From Gymnopilus junonius (Eukaryota > Basidiomycota > Agaricomycetes > Agaricales > Galerinaceae): DNA of 23,810 nt. The position numbers and the translations under genes are program-made. Under the pieces are notes generated by a model. It was not told where the DNA came from. It worked only from the letters and a program-made list of their open reading frames with translations, and did no database searches. Shown in pieces: positions 1 to 9,122 of this stretch. How positions within the stretch are numbered: position 1 is the first letter of the stretch; each line of letters starts with the position of its first letter. The stretch is from the NCBI GenBank assembly GCA_015501075.1, contig JADNYJ010000477.1, positions 1 to 23,810 on the forward strand. The letters run 5' to 3'.

Positions 1-102
1 AGTTGGGTAAATAAAAGGGTGGCCTTTATGGAGGAGGGTCTCGATGATTCCAACAAAGAGTTGGTGCGGGCTTTGCTGGAAGGCATCAAGGGCATCAGGT
101 AG
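1..102 (+). CDS. C-terminal end of an unidentified protein (5' part outside the window)
   Basis: Frame 1 is open from the first base to a TAG at 100-102 and gives a hydrophilic, helix-like tail that ends KELVRALLEGIKGIR. The composition looks coding, and the stop is followed by an A/T-rich stretch, so I read this as the last 33 codons of a plus-strand gene that starts outside the window. The family cannot be told from so short a piece. A splice donor (CAG|GTAGCA) overlaps the stop, so this could instead be an internal exon whose next exon I have not found. Confidence 0.45.
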   Translation, partial: SWVNKRVAFMEEGLDDSNKELVRALLEGIKGIR

Positions 103-440
103 CACAAAATTTTCAGTATTTGCTGAAAATGCCCTGGCTTTTCAGTATTGGTATCTTGGCGTTGGCAAAGGTCTGCATATCAAACAACGCGTAAACAGAA
201 ATCAATACAATTTCAAAGTGGTTCCCAACTACAACCTCGATTTTTCTCCAGATCGATATAATCTCCTCTGTTCCTAATAATTTTATCTCGAGTTCTTATC
301 TCTGTAGAACGCACATGGCTCAGCACTGCCCGGTCTTCTAGTTTTCACTCTGCCAAATACCAGCAAAGTCTGCAATGCTGCATATTCGTGGCGAACGCAT
401 GTCTCTTTGCACGTAGCACCGTCTCTCTCAGACTATCTCA
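103..440. other. Intergenic region: upstream gene end to RING gene start
   Basis: There is no convincing gene here. A small hairpin lies at about 110-130 (TTTTCAG, short loop, CTGAAAA), just after the stop of the upstream gene, and TTTTCAGTATT is repeated at about 150. It could belong to the 3' end of the upstream transcript. The stretch from 280 to 440 is pyrimidine-rich, as expected for the promoter and 5' leader of the RING gene; no clear TATA box was seen. Confidence 0.4.
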
Positions 441-3171
441 ATGGCTCCCCAGAGCGTTCCGGACGCAGCTGCCATCTCTCCATATCCCTTTGTTGTACGA
501 CAGGCAGCCCCCCCTTCCTCAGAGAACGATGAGCATGGTCCCCATCCCAAGGGGAAAAAGGCCAGGACAAGAGCAAGAGCTGAAAGGAATCGAGATGAAG
601 AACCTAGGTTCAATGTTGGTCCACCGAGAAATTCTCGCAATCCGGCCAATCGTGCGGGTCGCAGAGGGTTTCTGAACCGCCTGCCAGGGTATTGGTATCC
701 TGAAGATCCAAACGGTTAGCCCTAATTAAGTATCCACTACTTGATCCTCGACTGATATTTACCTCATGCCATAGTCCCAGATTACCCTCCGCCATCGTTT
801 CAGGAAGCAATGACGACCCCACCCGTCTCTGTATGCTCCAGTACAACCTCCCTGGTGCTTCAACCGAGTATCCCATTAGCCATCCCGGAAAATATTCCGG
901 AACACCCTGAGATGCCTACAGAGCCCGAATCGATCCCAGTCCCGGAGAACACTTCAAGCGAAATAATGGTAGCGGATGACACCACCGATTCCGATGAATC
1001 AATGGAAATCATCGACCGTAATTCAGTTCCCGTTGCTTCCACAGATATACCAAAGGCTCCTACCCGACTCAAAAGTGATTGGCGCAAGCTGCGTGGTGCA
1101 GATTTTCTCCACAAGTCGTTTAAGGAATCTTCAAGCAAATCTGACGATGAAAAGCCAAAACTTAATCGTGTTCGGACGATCATCAAGCCACAATTACTTG
1201 ATATCGACCCAGACGAGTCAGTTGTCCAGATTAATCCCATATCGCCTATATCCAGTCCTAAACGAAAGTTGATGTCTCTTTCGCCCTTAAAGACCATGTT
1301 TCCTCGATCTTCAGCTCAACAAGATCGAGAGACATTGTCCGCCCTTCCATCCCCGTCGTCACCTTATCTCACATCGCGTTCTGTGTTCTTCCGAAGCTCC
1401 TCATCACTGGCTACTGCTTCTTTCCTGGGTCTCCCCTTGTTAGCTTCCGATGCGAGCAGCAAGAGCGAACCTCTCTCACGCAAAATTTTTAGAAGAAAAG
1501 ATCCTGAATTGAAGATTGACGCATGGGAAGTCTTGAGCGAGGATGCGTACAAGGGGATCGACAGCGACGGGAACGAAAAGGCGGACCATCCTCCGAGCCT
1601 TATGTCGGCCGTTGAATCGTTCAAGAGTCCTACATTGCGAGTCCAACTTGAAGATGGCAAAGACATGGGGAATTTTGGACTTTCTCATGCCGCTCAAGAA
1701 GCATTTACAAGAGACTGGAGGAGTCAAAGCACCCTTTTCATTGACCGACCAGTCAACCGAGGGCGCTCAACTTTGTCAGCATTGTCCGAGAACTCTGGAA
1801 GCAACGGATTTTCCAACACCAGTCCCATGTCCTCTACTATAAATTTAGCTCAGCTTCCTCTTGGACCGCCACTGACCACAGTTCGAGTTCGCACCAAATC
1901 TCCTTCACCTCAGCCTTCGGCTGTCAGGCATCCCAATCAAGTTGTTTACCTGCCCCCTCTTCGCGTTGACACGAAGCCGAATGCCGTAGCTGACAACCAA
2001 TCGGACGATGCAGCTGCTATGTACCAGCGCGCACTAGATACGCCTCTTCCTACAACGCCTGTTTATCACAATCGCTTTGACTCCAGAGAAGTTGCTACTG
2101 CAGAGCAGAGCATGGAATTTACCCCCACTTCGGACCGTCAATTCCCGGACGTGCTGACCGAGTCGGTTTCGATCTCCGCACAGCCGTCTGCGCCACCCAA
2201 GTTAACTGTGTCTGTGAATGTGAACCCCAACACAACTGCATTATTTGGGCCTGCTTCTGTGAAAGAGCCCATGACACCTACCCGCCACCACTATGTGGGT
2301 CGCCCTTTACCTCGTCCTCCCGCCAGCGCTCCAGCGATAGCAGACCGTTCCCGGGTCGTGGATTCAATATACGCGTCGTCTGAGAATTCAAGTCATAGCG
2401 GCGCAGAGCAAAACAGAGGATCAAGCAATCCGTGCCCAGAGGGCCTACTGATCGATTTGGAGGACACAAGTCTAGATAGCATTCCTCCGACTGGTACTTC
2501 CACACCGCTTCCTGACGAAGAACTTTTCCATTCCGTCTCGATGTCACCTGCTTCATCCTCTACCGCTGACCTCTTGCAATTGGCGGACTCTTCTCCCTTT
2601 AATTCTCTGTACGACAGGGGCGTGCCTTCCCGGCCAGTGTCACCCAGCGCCCACCATTTAAACCAGCCGCTCCAGAGAAGCGGTACACCAGAAGTCACTG
2701 ACTTGGACTTGTTTGTGTCAAGGCTGGCTGAGAGCGAGCAAAACGACGGCTTGGACTATGAAGTAAGTTCTCGTCCTAAAGGGTGGAAGGAGCAAGGCCT
2801 CAATAAGCCCTTAGACACTACTTCTGGTGTCCGAGCTAATTGGACCCGCCAGCCCCTCATTCCTTACTCAGTCGTTCCAAACAGGCACCTCCCAGAGGGC
2901 CAGCCCCAACGACAATATGCCGCTCATTGGCCGCATTGAAGTCAAACGCCGTCGAGTACTTCAGGACGGCCGCGTGAAGCTCAAGCTAACTTTACTAGAC
3001 GTTGCTGTGGATAAGTGCGGGATCTGTTTGTCCCAGTTTAGGGGCGCGGATGTGGCAGCTCTGGCCTCAGGCTGCCAACACTCCTTTCATGAGTCATGTC
3101 TTGGACGTTGGCTTGTTCGAAGCAAAACCTGCCCTTTGTGCAGGGTGCCGTTGGACACGGATTTTCGATAA
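441..3171 (+). CDS. RING-H2 finger protein, probable E3 ubiquitin ligase (853 aa, 3 exons)
   Basis: Exons are 441-714, 775-2762 and 2872-3171; introns are 60 nt (phase 1) and 109 nt (phase 0, GTAAGT...CTCAG). The ATG at 441 has a good context (TCAATGG). Residues 1-750 are low in predicted structure, rich in Ser, Pro and Thr, with basic patches in the first 70 residues and a PDYPPPSF motif near residue 93. The last 50 residues carry a canonical RING-H2: CGIC at 803-806, then C-x-H-x2-H-x2-C, and CPLC at 841-844, eight zinc ligands in C3H2C3 order. RING-H2 proteins recruit an E2 to transfer ubiquitin. The RING is reached only if the second intron is removed; retention ends the protein at 2939 without it. 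No transmembrane segment is seen, and the substrate is unknown. Intron 1 could also end 6 nt later, changing two residues. Confidence 0.85.
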
Positions 3172-3479
3172 CTGGTTATCGAGCAGTAGGACTCTTCTCT
3201 TTTCTCTCCTTTCCTGGGTAGGACTTCTGTGATGTTCTCATTAGGGCAATTCGAATACGTCTCATAGTCATTGTGCTTCATATGCATTCGAACATTTTTG
3301 TTGAGTAAACTTCCAATTTAGCGAACCGACAATGTCTTTTGTCAATGATACGCTCTGGGTGAGCGATTCACAGTGAGATTATCCCTTTCTATCATTATGC
3401 CTTCATAATCCTTTCGAATGATACAGTTACAATGGAGTGCCGCCCCAAATGCTTCATTTCTATTTCCTTCTACATGCTC

Positions 3480-3863
3480 CTATTTCGATTGCTTCCCGCC
3501 GCCAACGGCCGGCCTTTGAGAGCCGGTAACGACAGCGCTGATGTCTGCCGATGTCATGGTCTTGTCAGTACCTCCTAGGCCTTGTCCTGTTTTTGCTTTG
3601 AAGAAAGGATCAGCATCGGGTCATGCAGGCTGTATACATGGCGGTGACGCACCATAAGGCGTGGCCAAGTCTTCTCTTTTTTTCACGTCTTTGGTCATCC
3701 AGTACATGCCGCCCAGAACTGCACCAATACCAGTTACACAAGCCCATGCCTATGGTATTGGGGAGGCTGGTTCAACAATCAATCCAAAGCAAATGCTGGG
3801 GAAACTCACCATCGTCGATCCGCGCCATCCGATGTTTCTCTGTACGGTACTAAATGTTGACAT
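3480..3863 (-). CDS. Small single-pass membrane protein (93 aa, 3 exons)
   Basis: Reading the minus strand, exons are 3863-3810, 3749-3638 and 3595-3480, joined by introns of 60 nt (GTGAGT...CATAG, phase 0) and 42 nt (GTATAC...CAAAG, phase 1). The exons sum to 282 nt in one frame. The N-terminus is short and basic (VQRNIGWRG). It is followed by one hydrophobic segment at about residues 18-37 (AWACVTGIGAVLGGMYW), a charged KDVKKRE stop-transfer stretch, and a Gly/Ser/Lys-rich tail. This layout fits a small inner-membrane or ER membrane protein, but I do not recognise the family. The gene is convergent with the RING gene (308 bp apart), and the nested transposon begins only about 140 bp upstream of its start codon. 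The short second intron is the least certain part; without it the protein ends after about 60 residues. Confidence 0.6.
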
Positions 3864-4005
3864 TTTTTTGCGTTCGGATGTGGTACGCGAAGTAGTATGA
3901 AATCTGTGCGGGGTACGCTGAGCCGCCTATATACGAGGTTATGACGCGTGACGTCATACCTGATCATAGTGCAGCTCCCATTCTCAGACTCCCGTCAGGT
4001 ATCCA
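3864..4005 (-). promoter_or_regulatory. Short promoter space of the 93-aa protein gene, ending at a transposon
   Basis: Only about 134 bp separate the start codon (minus strand, 3863) from the target-site duplication at 3998-4005. It contains a TATATAC-like stretch at about 3928-3934 in the right range upstream of the start, and TGACGCGTGACGTCATACC at 3941-3959, which includes a TGACGTCA core (CRE/ATF-type bZIP site). The motif matches are visible; their use is inferred. Confidence 0.35.
3998..4005 (+). repeat. Target-site duplication, left copy (outer element)
   Basis: GGTATCCA lies directly outside the left terminal inverted repeat and is repeated exactly at 5276-5283 outside the right one. 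Eight-base duplications are the signature of hAT-superfamily transposition. Confidence 0.85.
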
Positions 4006-4205
4006 AGGCCCCCGGATATATAACCAAAATGTCGGATCCAAAAACGGACAGATTTTCGAAAAATCCGGCCGTAGGCCGGAGGCGAAACGGACGGAAAACG
4101 TAGGTTTTGAGCCGTCAGGCCACGTGCGAGGTCCGGACATGACATTTAGAATCCTGGTAGGCCAGATCTCTAAACGGACAGATATTCTACCGGTTGGGTT
4201 GTCAC

Positions 4206-4265
4206 AAAGTCCGCTTAATTGATGACCGGTGCGGGTGGTCTGAGCTCGCATGTTCGAACCCTTGC
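4206..4265 (+). other. tRNA-like B-box segment inside the outer transposon
   Basis: GTTCGAACCC at about 4253-4262 matches the RNA polymerase III B-box / T-loop consensus, and the preceding GGTCTGAGCTCGCAT resembles a tRNA variable loop and T-arm. A weak A-box-like sequence (TGTCACAAAGTCCG) starts at about 4200. The T-stem does not pair well and no full cloverleaf can be drawn, so this is not a functional tRNA gene. It may be a captured tRNA or SINE fragment, or chance. Confidence 0.25.
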
Positions 4266-4456
4266 AACGCATTTCTATTTGCTTGTTTTAACGGTCTTTT
4301 TAGCACGATTAAAAATAAACATAAATTTGCAATATATCAAAAAATTTATGATTTCCATGCCTACGCACTGAGCACAAGTTGCAAGCCTCCTACTCACTGG
4401 TATAGCGCGATCTTTTACTGTCTCTGGAGAAACACTCATGTAATCTTACTTCTTAC

Positions 4457-5029
4457 TAAGGCTCCAACCATATAGTATACGTATACGGTCGACGGCTTAA
4501 ATATACGGATACGGTTGTTTAGTGTATATTTACTGTATATATACAGTTATACGATTCTTAGTATACAGTTTCAGAAATGAGGGAACTTCTGCCTCGTGAG
4601 GAGGCAAAATTTGAGCCTGGTGAATTCCCAGGCCTTTGGTATCTCGAAATCATTCATCGCTGGTTGTTTTCTGCTCGATTCTTTCACATCACAGTACTTG
4701 CTGTGACCTTATTCTCGACCCCTCTCTACCATATCAGTGATGCCGGAGCTTAAAATAAGGCTGATCGCGAATATTCCAGACATGTAGAGTGTCTTCTGCT
4801 CTTAACCATGTTAAAAGGAACCTTCTGAGATCCTTAGCATTTGCTTGAATTAGTTATGACTGACTTTAAAGTGAGATATTAGGGCATAATTTCATGAACC
4901 GTATACAGATACTGTATACCGTATATTTACTGTATATCCAAAATTTTCGGAGCGCCCTATACGTATACGTAAACTTATACGGTATTTACCGTATATATAC
5001 AGTAAATAGATAGTACGGTTGGAGCCTTA
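4457..5029. mobile_element. Non-autonomous hAT-like element (inner, 573 bp MITE) nested in the outer element
   Basis: Perfect 13-bp terminal inverted repeats: TAAGGCTCCAACC at 4457-4469 and its complement at 5017-5029. They are flanked by the exact 8-bp duplication CTTCTTAC (4449-4456 and 5030-5037). The element is very A/T-rich, has no open frame, and is packed with GTATAC and TATACGG words near both ends. A 21-nt stretch at 4527-4547 matches the complement of 4988-5008 at 20 of 21 positions, so the subterminal regions can pair. A 16-bp perfect palindrome lies at 4532-4547. Length, lack of coding capacity and symmetry fit a miniature inverted-repeat element that jumped into the older outer one. 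Confidence 0.85.
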
Positions 5030-5275
5030 CTTCTTACCCTTCCAAGCACCTTTAAAATGTTCAGGACATCATGAAATAACGCGGGGAGCCCAAAAAACCG
5101 CTTTCTGAGCAAAATTTAGCATTTTTAAGGCCGAATCTGCAGTCCGGACAAGATTTCACGGGTAAGGCTTAGGCCGGGGTAAAAACGGACGGAAAATCCG
5201 AAAATCGGTACGGACAGAAATTCCAAAATTTGGCTATTCTGGGATCCGACCTTTGAACCTTATGTCCGGGGGCCT

Positions 5276-5283
5276 GGTATCCA
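5276..5283 (+). repeat. Target-site duplication, right copy (outer element)
   Basis: GGTATCCA is an exact copy of 3998-4005, directly following the right terminal inverted repeat. The perfect match suggests the insertion is not very old. Confidence 0.85.
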
Positions 5284-5480
5284 GCGGTAGGTAATACTAT
5301 TTTTCTATTTTTATTATCGCAGAGTTGTTGGTGCTTAGTACATGGAGGTCGACAGACTTAGGAGAACGGCTTAGTGAGGGGGTAGCCAAGTGTCCAACAA
5401 GGAATTAACAGAAAAAGAATGGTATCAATATTCTTTGAAATGAATGGCACAGACAGGGGTGGATGATGGAAGACAACAGT

Positions 5481-7186
5481 TTATCGGCTGCGAAAAGTAT
5501 TCCGACGGTAAGCAGCGTCATCATATGCTGGTGGCCCTCCTTGGTCTTGCATATATTCCAAATCCATGCTTGAGGTCGCGTTCCCATTTTCAGGAGAAGT
5601 GCTTCCTAACGATCTCTCGTTGCTAGAGGAACCGACTCTTTGTCGCTTAAGGTCAGCAATGGAACCGGAGTTAAAAGGATTAGCGCCGACGGTATCTTGG
5701 AAAGGAGATACAGTGCCGTCAGATTGGCCCAAACCCCGAACTTGGCTCATTTGCGAAGAGAAATCTTGTCAAGTGTCCTGTAAGGATGATATATGCTGTA
5801 ATTCTAAAACACGTACTTTCAGGACCTGTTGTTCGCGCCTCACTTGCTAACCCCGTACTTGACATCGCGCGCGACCTTCGCTTCCAGATTAAGAACAACA
5901 ATAAAGCAAACAGGGCCAAGAATACCAGTCCTCCCACAACACCGCCAACGATGGCTCCAACGGGGGCTTTATTCGAAGAAGTTCTTACAGAGTTTCCGTT
6001 GGACCCTGTTGACGAGCCTGTGCTACTACTAGCCGAACCACTCTGTGAACCAGAGCCTCGTGACGTGCTCGAGGAACCGACAGTCGTTGGCGGAACACTA
6101 TTTGAACCAGACGCCGGTGAAGCATTCTGTGAAGGCGAAGAAGGCGACGAGGTCCCGGAAGAGGAAGGTGATGACGAGGAAGGTAATACAGGTGCAATAT
6201 TTGGCATGCTTGCCAAAGTGGAAAACGAGGGTGTATATGTCACATAGTCAAAGATGTACTGCGAATTTTGGCATTCAGTAATCGTAACGATAAGAGTGTG
6301 ATCTCCAGCTGAGAGGTTATCCAGAGAAAAATAAATGAAGTTTATAGCTTCTGCGTCCTGCGAGATGTGTTCCGCCGAGGTGACAGTGACTGGATAACTT
6401 TGGGTGACAGTGTTGCCATCTAGTGTGTACGTTGCGGTGAGTGTCCCGATGTTATTCCAATTCAGGATACCGTAAATGGCCACAGAAGTACCTATAGAGA
6501 AGAAAATATGTAAATTGAAGGGATATAAGAAGTTAGACGTTATCCAAACTTACCAGCAAAACCAAAAGCAAAGGTATCTCCGGGATTAGATGAACGATGT
6601 GTACTATTGTGAAGGGGGAATCCGTCGGGAAGACTGCCTGCATTGAATTGATCCGTATTGCGTTGCCAGTTGCCAGCAAACTGAACAGTTGGGTCATCGT
6701 TGTCGATAACGAGTGTTTTACCACCCAGTGGTGTATTTTGACCGACTTGTATGAGGGCGTAGTCGACAGCCGTTCCATCGAGATGGTCCACAACAACCGT
6801 ATGCGTTCCCTCAGACAACGTCGGGGATTGATACCATTGGACATATGCTGGAGGAGGCGTTGTCGAGTAGGTGATATTGTACGGTGCACCGCCATCGATA
6901 CTAACTGTGGCCGTTTGCGAAAATGCATTCGTTGGCGTGTTACCTACGAATGCGATGGATGTCCCTAGTAATAATGCGATTGAGCTGATAAGCGCAGCGA
7001 AGTAAAACCGTAGACACCTTCAAACGACAACGAAAAGGTCCCGAAGGCCGTTGAAGATGCAAAGGCTGGATAGTTTGATGTTTTTTGATACCACTGAACC
7101 AGAGTACTAAGCGTCCATTGTCCTGCACCTCCATACTTGAACTCCCCATGATTGTCATCTAGGATCTGAAGGAGTGGATTTGGCAT
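5481..7186 (-). CDS. Single-pass membrane protein with two repeated extracellular domains, Ser/Thr linker and cytoplasmic tail (512 aa, 4 exons)
   Basis: Exons on the minus strand are 7186-7018, 6964-6554, 6491-5817 and 5764-5481; introns are 53, 62 and 52 nt, all phase 1. Two similar beta-rich domains follow each other. Each has a core like FEGTSIAFVG or FAGTSVAIYG, then a nucleotide-sugar-free 'VQWYQSPTLSEGTHT' or 'FSLDNLSAGDHTL' strand pattern, as in many basidiomycete surface proteins of unknown role. Residues about 293-367 are Ser/Thr/Gly-rich and probably O-glycosylated. One membrane segment follows at about 369-396, with a KRR stop, then a tail of about 110 residues with a GPPAYDD motif. 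No signal peptide is present after the ATG used. A strong acceptor (pyrimidine tract, CAG) ends just 5 nt upstream of it, so a 5' exon is probably missing. A surface receptor or adhesin role is inference. Confidence 0.8.
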
Positions 7187-7494
7187 GTTGGCTGAGTAGA
7201 GAAGAGAGCTGGCAAGGCAGCAAGTGGGTCAACGGACGTGAAGCCTTGAGGTGAGCGCTGATCATGACAGTTTGGCAGCACCAAATAATGTCCTCGACCG
7301 AACAATCACCACTGGGTTGATGATGGATTACCTCAAGAGCAAAGGGTTGCAGGTCTGCGTGAACAAGGGCCAACATGAAACACTTTGAATCGGCAGCGCT
7401 AACCCAAATGGCGTTAAGACGGCATTAGGTGCCTAATGTGCAAACGTTAACAAATCGTGGCAATAACTGTCAAAGGTCATGTATTCCGACAAAA
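7187..7494 (-). promoter_or_regulatory. Space between GH53 stop and membrane-protein start
   Basis: On the minus strand this 308-bp stretch carries the promoter of the membrane-protein gene and the 3' end of GH53. A long pyrimidine tract ending in CAG at about 7192-7208 looks like a real 3' splice site just before the start codon. A minus-strand frame from 7376 (MLALVHADLQ) could reach it through a donor near 7310, but the result does not look like a signal peptide. The missing N-terminal exon, if any, was not resolved. Confidence 0.3.
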
Positions 7495-8837
7495 TTACAT
7501 GGACAAGGAGAACATTGAGATGCTGCTACGAGAGTTTCCAGAGCTGTCGACCAAGAGGTTATCCTAGATTCCTCTTTGTAAGCGGCTGGAATTGTACATG
7601 ATGGAATTTTGACAACTCACCGCGCAACTCGACCCCAATCCAGCATTTCCTACCCATCCTGGTTCCCAATAGACGATACCGAGTCCACGACCTCCAGGCA
7701 ACCCGGAGAGTACATTCCTAATGTCAGAGACCCAGGTAGATTGTCCGGCTGCTGAAATTGGAACAGCAGTATTGCTAAGGGTTACTCCAGAGCAAACGGC
7801 TGGCCAGTCGGTCTCGACAACCATCACATCCTGTTGAGGGTTCAGTGAGCAGGATTAAATTGATCCGGTCATGTCAAATAAGGACCTTCTCGTATTTGTT
7901 AATTATATTTTCCAAGCTAGACTGGAGCGCACTCAGTGTTGCTCCAGTTCCATAGAAGGGGTAGAAAGAGAAACCCATAACGTCGATATCGGAAAGAGAC
8001 AGTTGGCCGGGCATGAAGATTTGGGAATAAAAGGAGCTAACTGCAGACGAGTCCCACCCATTGGCAAGATGGATCATGATTTTCGTGCTAGGTGAACCAG
8101 TACGCACTGCGCTGGCGGCCGAGTGAAGAAGTTGTGATAGAGGGGAGTAACCATTTACGGATATTTCACCAGTTGGCCATAGAATACCATTGTTGATTTC
8201 GTTCCCAATCTACTGACACAAGTGATATCAATCAGTCACTGTCACTCTTACTATCTATCTCAAAAGTAAACACACCTCAATGACGCTGATTGGAGTACCT
8301 TGCGACGAAAACGATTTGACTAGATTCAAAGTGTAGCTATTCTCAAGGTCAGACTTCAATATACATGACTGAAATTAGAAGAAGACGGCCTTACGTGTAG
8401 ATTTGGGTGTTCAAACTGGCTAGGTCCGTTGGCCAGGAGCTAGGAATCGATTGGTGGCCTGGATCAGCCCCTGTGATATTTTTTATTGAGTCCTGTTCGA
8501 TATGTAAGACAGCAACGTACTTACAAATGTCGCTATAGTGTAGGTCCACAAATATCTGCATGCCTGCGGCAGAGGCACGTTTGGCTAGGGCCAATCCGTA
8601 ATTGAGACTGTAGTCGGCATTGTTGGTGCTGGTCCATACCCGTATACGTGCAAGGTTGACTCCGTGGTTGTGAAGGATGGTCTCGAACTTGGCGCCGGGT
8701 GCTGAGCTCGAGTCCTTATAAACCAGTCCAGAGCTTTCAAGATTGATCAAGGAGCTGAAATCGGCACCGTGGTACTGAAGCGCCCAGCTCAATGGCGTTA
8801 AGAAAAGTAAAGAAACAGCAAGAGGAACGAATCGCAT
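7495..8837 (-). CDS. GH53 arabinogalactan endo-beta-1,4-galactanase, secreted (350 aa, 6 exons)
   Basis: The enzyme hydrolyses beta-1,4-galactan, the side chain of type I arabinogalactan and pectin. Minus-strand exons are 8837-8525, 8470-8395, 8336-8276, 8209-7886, 7830-7621 and 7563-7495; introns are 54-66 nt and phases agree throughout. A signal peptide covers residues 1-19 (MRFVPLAVSLLFLTPLSWA). Family motifs follow in order: LQYHGADFSS at the mature start, ARIRVWT, DLHYSDIWADPGHQ (its Trp is created by the first splice), then IEIGNEINNG with the acid/base Glu at 154. ETDWP holds the nucleophile Glu at 264, YWEPGW follows, and the C-terminus reads DNLLVDSSG. The 110-residue spacing of the two catalytic Glu and the total length match GH53. 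All key residues are intact. The donor of the fourth intron (GTCCTT) is weak, but the reading continues exactly as expected. Confidence 0.95.
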
Positions 8838-8870
8838 CTTGGCTGAGGAGCGTATGTCGGAGCGTATTTG

Positions 8871-8880
8871 ATTTATATAC
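8871..8880 (-). promoter_or_regulatory. TATA-like box upstream of GH53
   Basis: Minus-strand GTATATAAAT lies about 35 bp upstream of the GH53 start codon. This would give a very short leader, so either the leader is minimal or another start site is used. Confidence 0.35.
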
Positions 8881-9122
8881 GTGGATCCATAACGTCAGGA
8901 AAAATGACGCGGAAGCAAGGAAAGGTCGGGTGAATAGATACGGGACCATTAAAGGGGAGAGCAATTAAATGCGGTTGTTTGTAAGACTAAGAGCCCCGGA
9001 CAAAAATAACAGAGGAAGAATCTGCAGTGCGGTTTCTATCATGCGGGCTGTGTCATAGGATCACAGAAATAAGCAACCGGGGCGGAGGGACTGGAGAATT
9101 TTTAACCAGCCTGGGATGCAAA

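Larger units (their letters stand above)
4006..5275. mobile_element. Non-autonomous hAT-like DNA transposon (outer, 1270 bp, interrupted)
   Basis: The ends are inverted repeats: AGGCCCCCGGA at 4006-4016 and its exact complement TCCGGGGGCCT at 5265-5275. An imperfect extension reaches a shared GTCGGATCC about 25-35 bp inside each end. The 8-bp flanks are identical. No transposase reading frame is present, so it is non-autonomous and would need a hAT transposase in trans. Near both ends the 9-mer ACGGAC(A/G)GA occurs five times in one orientation (4044, 4087, 4174, 5185, 5210), as expected for subterminal transposase-binding motifs. Without the inner insertion and its duplicated 8 bp, the element is about 689 bp. 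The superfamily call rests on duplication length and general TIR form, not on a protein match. Confidence 0.8.

Noticed and set aside
860..1297. Minus-strand frame of 145 codons
   Set aside because: Shadow of the Ser/Asp-rich part of the RING protein gene.
3941..4272. Open frames on both strands at the left end of the transposon
   Set aside because: They cross the transposon boundary and follow its repeated subterminal words; no transposase similarity.
5786..6247. Plus-strand frame of 153 codons, acidic
   Set aside because: It is the antisense of the Ser/Thr-rich linker and membrane segment of the minus-strand membrane protein.
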